A stretch of 64,000 nt of DNA from Neorhizobium huautlense (GTDB lineage Bacteria > Pseudomonadota > Alphaproteobacteria > Rhizobiales > Rhizobiaceae): assembly GCF_030811685.1 (NCBI RefSeq), contig NZ_JAUSRF010000001.1, positions 556,439 to 620,438 on the forward strand. The letters run 5' to 3'. Below the pieces are notes generated by a model. It was not told the DNA's origin and searched no databases. It worked only from the letters and a program-made list of their open reading frames with translations. The position numbers and the translations under genes were made by a program. Every line of letters begins with the position of its first letter. Positions within the stretch are counted from its first letter, which is position 1. Shown piece after piece: positions 58,797 through 64,000 of this stretch.

Positions 58797-59882
58797 ATGG
58801 CACGCATCTCGCTCGAACATATCCGCCACGCCTACAGCCCGCGCGCCAAGGCGGCCGGAGACTACGCGCTGAAGGAAGTGCATCACGACTGGGAAGATGG
58901 CGGAGCCTATGCGCTGCTCGGACCTTCCGGCTGCGGCAAGACCACGCTGCTCAACATCATTTCCGGCCTGCTGCATCCATCGGACGGGCGCATCCTGTTC
59001 GACGGCCGCGATGTGACGGAGCTTTCGACGGAAGAGCGCAATATCGCGCAGGTCTTTCAGTTCCCGGTCGTCTACGACACGATGACGGTGTTCGACAATC
59101 TCGCCTTCCCCTTGCGCAATCGAAAGGTGCCGGAAGCCGAGGTCGAAAAACGCGTCAACGAAATCCTCGAAATGACCGATCTCGCTGGTATGGCGAAACG
59201 CAGGGCGCAGCGGCTGACGGCCGACCAGAAACAGAAGATTTCGCTTGGGCGCGGACTGGTGCGCGCAAACGTCAATGCCATCCTGTTCGACGAGCCGCTG
59301 ACGGTGATCGATCCGCATATGAAATGGGTGCTGCGTTCGCAATTGAAGCGCCTGCACCGGCAATCGCGTTTCACCATGGTCTATGTCACCCATGACCAGA
59401 CCGAGGCGTTGACCTTTGCCGATAAGGTCGTCGTCATGCATGACGGCCAGATCGTACAGATCGGCACGCCGGCCGAATTGTTCGAACGGCCGAGCCATAC
59501 ATTCGTCGGTTATTTCATCGGCTCGCCGGGGATGAATTTTATGCCGGCCTCGGTGGAAGGAGTAACGGCCCGCGTCGGTGACCAGACGATCGCTCTCGCG
59601 AACGCGCCCATATTAAGGAGTGACGGCAAAATCGAACTCGGCATCCGCCCGGAATTCATAAAACTCGGGCGCGACGGCATGCCGGTGACGATCAACAAGG
59701 TGGAAGACATCGGCCGCCAGAAGATCGTACGCGCCACATTCTGCGGTCAGCCGCTTTCCATCGTGCTGGCCGAGGACGACGACATCCCGACGGATGCAAA
59801 GGTGTCTTTCGACCAACATGCCATCGGCATTTTTTCCGATAGCTGGCGGGTTGAAAACCGATCATCACGGCAGGGGGGCTGA
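58797..59882 (+). CDS. glpT: Glycerol ABC transporter ATPase GlpT
   Basis: A 361-residue ATPase, partner of GlpS. Walker A GPSGCGKT (42-49), Walker B FDEPLTVID and the H-loop VTHDQTEA (His199) are normal. The signature motif, normally LSGGQ, reads LTADQ (140-144). In a heterodimer its intact nucleotide site faces the good LSGGQ of GlpS, giving one consensus site. The name follows the rhizobial glpSTPQUV scheme and is unrelated to the E. coli glycerol-phosphate antiporter. Confidence 0.92.
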   Translation: MARISLEHIRHAYSPRAKAAGDYALKEVHHDWEDGGAYALLGPSGCGKTTLLNIISGLLHPSDGRILFDGRDVTELSTEERNIAQVFQFPVVYDTMTVFDNLAFPLRNRKVPEAEVEKRVNEILEMTDLAGMAKRRAQRLTADQKQKISLGRGLVRANVNAILFDEPLTVIDPHMKWVLRSQLKRLHRQSRFTMVYVTHDQTEALTFADKVVVMHDGQIVQIGTPAELFERPSHTFVGYFIGSPGMNFMPASVEGVTARVGDQTIALANAPILRSDGKIELGIRPEFIKLGRDGMPVTINKVEDIGRQKIVRATFCGQPLSIVLAEDDDIPTDAKVSFDQHAIGIFSDSWRVENRSSRQGG

Positions 59883-59886
59883 AACC

Positions 59887-60756
59887 ATGGAAAAGACGTG
59901 GAACAACAAGGCCTGGTTTCTGGTCCTTCCGGTTCTGGTTCTGGTCGCCTTCTCCGCCGTCATTCCGCTGATGACGGTGGTGAACTATTCGGTTCAGGAT
60001 ACGTTTGGAAACAACCAGTTCTTCTGGGCCGGTACCGACTGGTTCGTCGAAATCCTCACTTCGCCGCGGTTCTGGGATGCGCTCTGGCGCAACCTGATCT
60101 TTTCCGCCGTCATTCTCGCCATCGAAGTGCCGCTTGGCATATTGATTGCGCTCAACATGCCAAAACATGGTCCGGGCGTGCCGGTCTGCCTCGTGCTGAT
60201 GGCGCTGCCACTGCTGATACCATGGAACGTCGTCGGCACCATCTGGCAGGTGTTTGGCCGCGTCGATATCGGCCTGCTCGGTTATTTTCTCAATTCGCTC
60301 GGCATTTCCTACAATTATACCCAGAACACGGCGCATGCCTGGGCAACCGTCATCGTCATGGATGTCTGGCACTGGACGAGCCTCGTCGTGCTGTTGTGTT
60401 ACGCGGGCCTCGTCTCCATTCCCGATGCCTATTATCAGGCCGCGCGTATCGACGGCGCCTCACGCTGGTCGGTCTTCCGCCATATCCAGCTGCCGAAAAT
60501 GAAGCGTGTCCTGCTGATCGCCGTGCTGCTGCGGTTCATGGACTCATTCATGATCTATACCGAACCGTTTGTCGTCACCGGCGGCGGGCCTGGTAATTCC
60601 ACCACGTTCCTGTCCATCGATCTTGTGAAAATGGCGATCGGCCAGTTCGATCTCGGGCCGGCGGCGGCCATGTCGATCATCTACTTCCTGATCATCCTTC
60701 TGCTGTCATGGGTGTTCTACACCGTCATGACCCAGAGCGATGCCGAGCAGAGTTGA
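59887..60756 (+). CDS. glpP: Glycerol ABC transporter permease GlpP
   Basis: A 289-residue permease with six membrane helices. The EAA loop is QAARIDGASRWSVFRHIQLP at about residue 185, and TGGGPGNSTTFLS follows, as in sugar permeases of the MalF type. It starts 4 bases after glpT at MEKTWNNKAW. It forms the channel with GlpQ. Confidence 0.92.
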   Translation: MEKTWNNKAWFLVLPVLVLVAFSAVIPLMTVVNYSVQDTFGNNQFFWAGTDWFVEILTSPRFWDALWRNLIFSAVILAIEVPLGILIALNMPKHGPGVPVCLVLMALPLLIPWNVVGTIWQVFGRVDIGLLGYFLNSLGISYNYTQNTAHAWATVIVMDVWHWTSLVVLLCYAGLVSIPDAYYQAARIDGASRWSVFRHIQLPKMKRVLLIAVLLRFMDSFMIYTEPFVVTGGGPGNSTTFLSIDLVKMAIGQFDLGPAAAMSIIYFLIILLLSWVFYTVMTQSDAEQS

Positions 60757-60769
60757 AGGGGAGGCGATC

Positions 60770-61600
<831 letters not shown>

Positions 61601-61615
61601 GAAGGGAGAGACGTC

Positions 61616-61897
61616 ATGAATTTTTCCTGGATGGCATGGACGCTGCCGACGGCTCTGTTCTTCATCACCATTTTCCTGCTCATCGCGGCCATGGGCATCT
61701 GGGAGTTTTTTTCGCCGGGCGGTGACCCGCGGGTCGGCATCCTGCGGTTCGAAACGACACGCGGCGATCGCCTGTTTGTGTCGCTGCTCGGTTCCGCCTT
61801 CATTCATCTCGCATGGCTGGGTCTTGGAGGCCCCAGCCTGTGGTGGGCTCTGGCCTTATCGGTGGTCTACGCGATCGGCGTATTCCGCTTCGTCTGA
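61616..61897 (+). CDS. glpU: Small membrane protein GlpU (DUF2160-like)
   Basis: A 93-residue protein with about three membrane helices and a central hydrophilic segment (FSPGGDPRVGILRFETTRGDR). It corresponds in position and size to the small DUF2160 protein found between permease and binding-protein genes of rhizobial glycerol operons. It is probably an accessory subunit of the importer. Confidence 0.88.
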   Translation: MNFSWMAWTLPTALFFITIFLLIAAMGIWEFFSPGGDPRVGILRFETTRGDRLFVSLLGSAFIHLAWLGLGGPSLWWALALSVVYAIGVFRFV

Positions 61898-61980
61898 GGT
61901 TTTGGGGAATACGGCGGCGGGAGGAGGTCCGGCCGCCAGATTTTTTGGGACTGCATCGCATCAACCGGGAGGATATTGAT

Positions 61981-63702
61981 ATGCGACGGCATCTGATGAC
62001 GACGACGGCAGCCATGCTGCTGGCAATGACAGGTTCGGCTTTCGCCGACATGAATGCAGCCAAAAAATTCCTCGATGCGGAAATCGGCGACCAGTCGTCG
62101 CTCTCCCGCGCCGAGCAGGAAAAGGAAATGCAGTGGTTCATCGATGCGGCAAAACCCTTTGCCGGCATGGATATCAAGGTGGTGTCCGAAACCATCACCA
62201 CGCATGAATATGAATCCAAGGTTCTGGCAAAAGCCTTTTCCGAAATCACCGGCATCAAGATCACCCATGACCTGATCGGTGAAGGCGACGTCGTCGAAAA
62301 GCTGCAGACGCAGATGCAGTCCGGCGAAAACGTCTATGACGCCTATGTCAATGATAGCGACCTGATCGGCACCCATTGGCGTTACCAGCAGGCGCGCTCA
62401 CTGACCAAGTGGATGGCGAAAGAGGGCAAGGATGTCACCAATCCCGGCCTCGATCTCGATGATTTCATCGGCCTGAAATTCACCACGGCGCCGGATGGTG
62501 ATCTCTACCAGCTGCCCGACCAGCAGTTCGCCAACCTCTACTGGTTCCGTTACGACTGGTTCAACGACGAAAAGAACAAGGCCGATTTCAAGGCGAAATA
62601 CGGTTACGATCTGGGCGTGCCGGTCAACTGGTCGGCCTATGAGGATATCGCCGAGTTCTTCACCGGCCGCGAAGTCAACGGCAAAAAAGTGTTTGGCCAT
62701 ATGGATTATGGCAAAAAGGACCCGTCGCTCGGCTGGCGTTTCACCGATGCCTGGCTCTCCATGGCCGGCAATGGCGACAAGGGCCTGCCGAATGGCCTGC
62801 CGGTCGATGAATGGGGCATCAAGGTCAATGAGAAGTCACAGCCGGTCGGTTCCTGCGTGGCGCGTGGCGGTGACACCAATGGCCCGGCCGCCGTGTATTC
62901 GATCCAAAAATATCTCGACTGGATGAAGGCCTATGCCCCGCCGGCAGCCAATGGCATGAACTTTTCGGAATCCGGTCCGGTTCCGGGCCAGGGTGACATT
63001 GCCCAGCAGATGTTCACCTATACGGCGTTTACCGCCGACTTCGTGAAAAAGGGTCTGCCGGTCGTCAATGACGACGGCACTCCAAAATGGCGTTTTGCAC
63101 CGAGCCCGCATGGCGTCTATTGGAAGGAAGGCATGAAGCTCGGTTATCAGGACGTCGGTTCCTGGACGCTGCTGAAATCCACGCCGGACGACCGCGCCAA
63201 GGCCGCATGGCTTTATGCGCAGTTCGTGGTGTCGAAAACGGTGGATGTGAAAAAGAGCCATGTCGGCCTGACGCTGATCCGCGATAGCTCGATCAACCAC
63301 AAGAGCTTTACCGAGCGTGCGCCAAAACTCGGCGGCCTGATCGAGTTCTACCGTTCGCCGGCCCGTGTGCAGTGGTCGCCGACCGGCACCAATATCCCTG
63401 ATTATCCAAAGCTGGCGCAGCTCTGGTGGCAGGCAATCGGTGACGCGTCTTCCGGCGCCAAGACGGCGCAGGAAGCGATGGATAGTCTGTGCGCCGAACA
63501 GGAGAAGGTGCTGCAGCGTCTGGAGCGTGCCGGCGTCCAGGGTGAGATGGGCCCAAAACTCGCGGAAGAGCACGATCTTGAATACTGGAACAAGGATGCC
63601 GTCTCGAAGGGCAATCTTGCACCGCAGCTGAAGATCGAGAACGAGAAGGAAAAGCCGATCACCGTCAATTACGACGAACTGGTGAAGAGCTGGCAGAAAT
63701 AA
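61981..63702 (+). CDS. glpV: Glycerol ABC transporter binding protein GlpV
   Basis: A 573-residue periplasmic binding protein, larger than usual sugar binders but the normal GlpV size. The signal peptide ends near AFA-DM. A long N-terminal helical extension precedes the family 1 fold (DIKVVSETITTHEYESKVLA). It captures glycerol for the GlpSTPQ(U) importer. It starts at MRRHLMTTT, 83 bases after glpU, and ends the operon. Confidence 0.93.
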   Translation: MRRHLMTTTAAMLLAMTGSAFADMNAAKKFLDAEIGDQSSLSRAEQEKEMQWFIDAAKPFAGMDIKVVSETITTHEYESKVLAKAFSEITGIKITHDLIGEGDVVEKLQTQMQSGENVYDAYVNDSDLIGTHWRYQQARSLTKWMAKEGKDVTNPGLDLDDFIGLKFTTAPDGDLYQLPDQQFANLYWFRYDWFNDEKNKADFKAKYGYDLGVPVNWSAYEDIAEFFTGREVNGKKVFGHMDYGKKDPSLGWRFTDAWLSMAGNGDKGLPNGLPVDEWGIKVNEKSQPVGSCVARGGDTNGPAAVYSIQKYLDWMKAYAPPAANGMNFSESGPVPGQGDIAQQMFTYTAFTADFVKKGLPVVNDDGTPKWRFAPSPHGVYWKEGMKLGYQDVGSWTLLKSTPDDRAKAAWLYAQFVVSKTVDVKKSHVGLTLIRDSSINHKSFTERAPKLGGLIEFYRSPARVQWSPTGTNIPDYPKLAQLWWQAIGDASSGAKTAQEAMDSLCAEQEKVLQRLERAGVQGEMGPKLAEEHDLEYWNKDAVSKGNLAPQLKIENEKEKPITVNYDELVKSWQK

Positions 63703-63726
63703 GGCCGGATCGGCACATTTCTGCTG

Positions 63727-63750
63727 CCGGGGCGTGTGTTCGCGCCCCGG
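63727..63750 (+). terminator. Terminator of the glp operon
   Basis: CCGGGGCG and CGCCCCGG pair around 8 bases, 24 bases after the glpV stop codon, followed by TTTCGCGTT. Confidence 0.75.
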
Positions 63751-63882
63751 TTTCGCGTTAAGTGATATGTTGTTTTGTCTGGCGAATAGCTTCTTTCCTA
63801 AAAGTTCTGGCCGAAAACCCTTGGTGGGCAAGGGGTGCCGGGTTTTCCCTGGAGAAAAGTGACAGATTTGCGAAATTGGCCG

Positions 63883-63912
63883 TTGACTTGGAGAAGTGGC
63901 TCGGACTATAAC
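63883..63912 (+). promoter_or_regulatory. Strong promoter, possibly of an rRNA operon
   Basis: TTGACT (63883-63888), an 18-base spacer and TATAAC (63907-63912) are followed by about 90 bases without a start codon and ribosome site. The region resembles, from memory, the sequence before rhizobial rRNA operons. The mature 16S start would lie outside the window. No gene is seen between glpV and the window end. Confidence 0.5.
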
Positions 63913-64000
63913 CCGGTCACTGACGAGGGCGGCGGCGCTGCTGGCGACGAAGTTCTTGTCTCAAAAATCTTTAGAGAATTGGCGGAATGCTGATAGGGCC

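Overview
The window looks like part of a Rhizobiaceae genome, most likely Agrobacterium or a close Rhizobium. The evidence is high-GC coding sequence, a glpD-glpSTPQUV glycerol operon of the rhizobial type, a cobalamin-riboswitch cbtBA unit, and two copies of a rhizobial intergenic palindromic element (RIME type). No phage, intact insertion sequence, CRISPR array or tRNA was found. Identification rests on reading motifs; no database search was run.

Layout. 0-7.5 kb (minus strand): a LysR regulator and an operon with a polyamine/iron-type ABC importer, an HpcH/HpaI aldolase, a nitrilase-family amidase and an RraA-like protein. 7.9-11.1 kb (plus): an SDR dehydrogenase, an APH-fold kinase and a class III PLP enzyme resembling ethanolamine-phosphate or 5-phosphohydroxylysine phospholyases. 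11.1-13.1 kb: a structured stretch without a convincing gene and an M20 amidohydrolase with different codon use. 13.1-26.7 kb: a pectin/rhamnogalacturonan catabolic island with a LacI regulator, GH105 hydrolase, kduI, an unrecognised 826-residue protein, a complete carbohydrate ABC importer (a RIME element sits inside this operon), an LLM flavin monooxygenase, a GntR regulator and a Gfo/Idh/MocA dehydrogenase. 26.7-34.5 kb: small unknown proteins, an orphan Xre/MbcA/ParS-type antitoxin, corA behind a candidate leader peptide, two aldo/keto reductases, an MFS exporter and its divergent LysR regulator. 34.5-48.1 kb: a second RIME copy in opposite orientation, an omega-amino-acid aminotransferase with a divergent XRE-cupin regulator, a glutathione transferase broken by an amber codon, a PLD-family enzyme, tam, a branched-chain aminotransferase, an esterase, a GGDEF-EAL protein, a cytochrome c, sodB and a metallophosphoesterase. 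48.4-54.9 kb: cytochrome b561, a YafY/LysE divergent pair, cytochrome c', a diheme cytochrome c, riboswitch-cbtB-cbtA, hicAB and a GNAT acetyltransferase. 55.2-63.7 kb: glpR, glpD and glpSTPQUV. The last 120 bases carry a strong promoter resembling an rRNA-operon upstream region.

How the genes work together. Most of the window is catabolic uptake-plus-enzyme modules, each with its own regulator. The pectin island can import unsaturated oligogalacturonide or rhamnogalacturonide fragments and turn the unsaturated uronate towards the keto-deoxy sugar acid pathway. The glp operon imports glycerol and oxidises glycerol-3-phosphate, but no glpK is present here.

Most interesting points: a candidate 19-codon leader peptide ending inside mutually exclusive hairpins before corA; the complementary degenerate motifs of GlpS and GlpT, which leave one consensus ATPase site; the kinase/phospholyase pair; the unassigned 826-residue protein of the pectin island; and the structured non-coding stretch at 11.1-11.7 kb.
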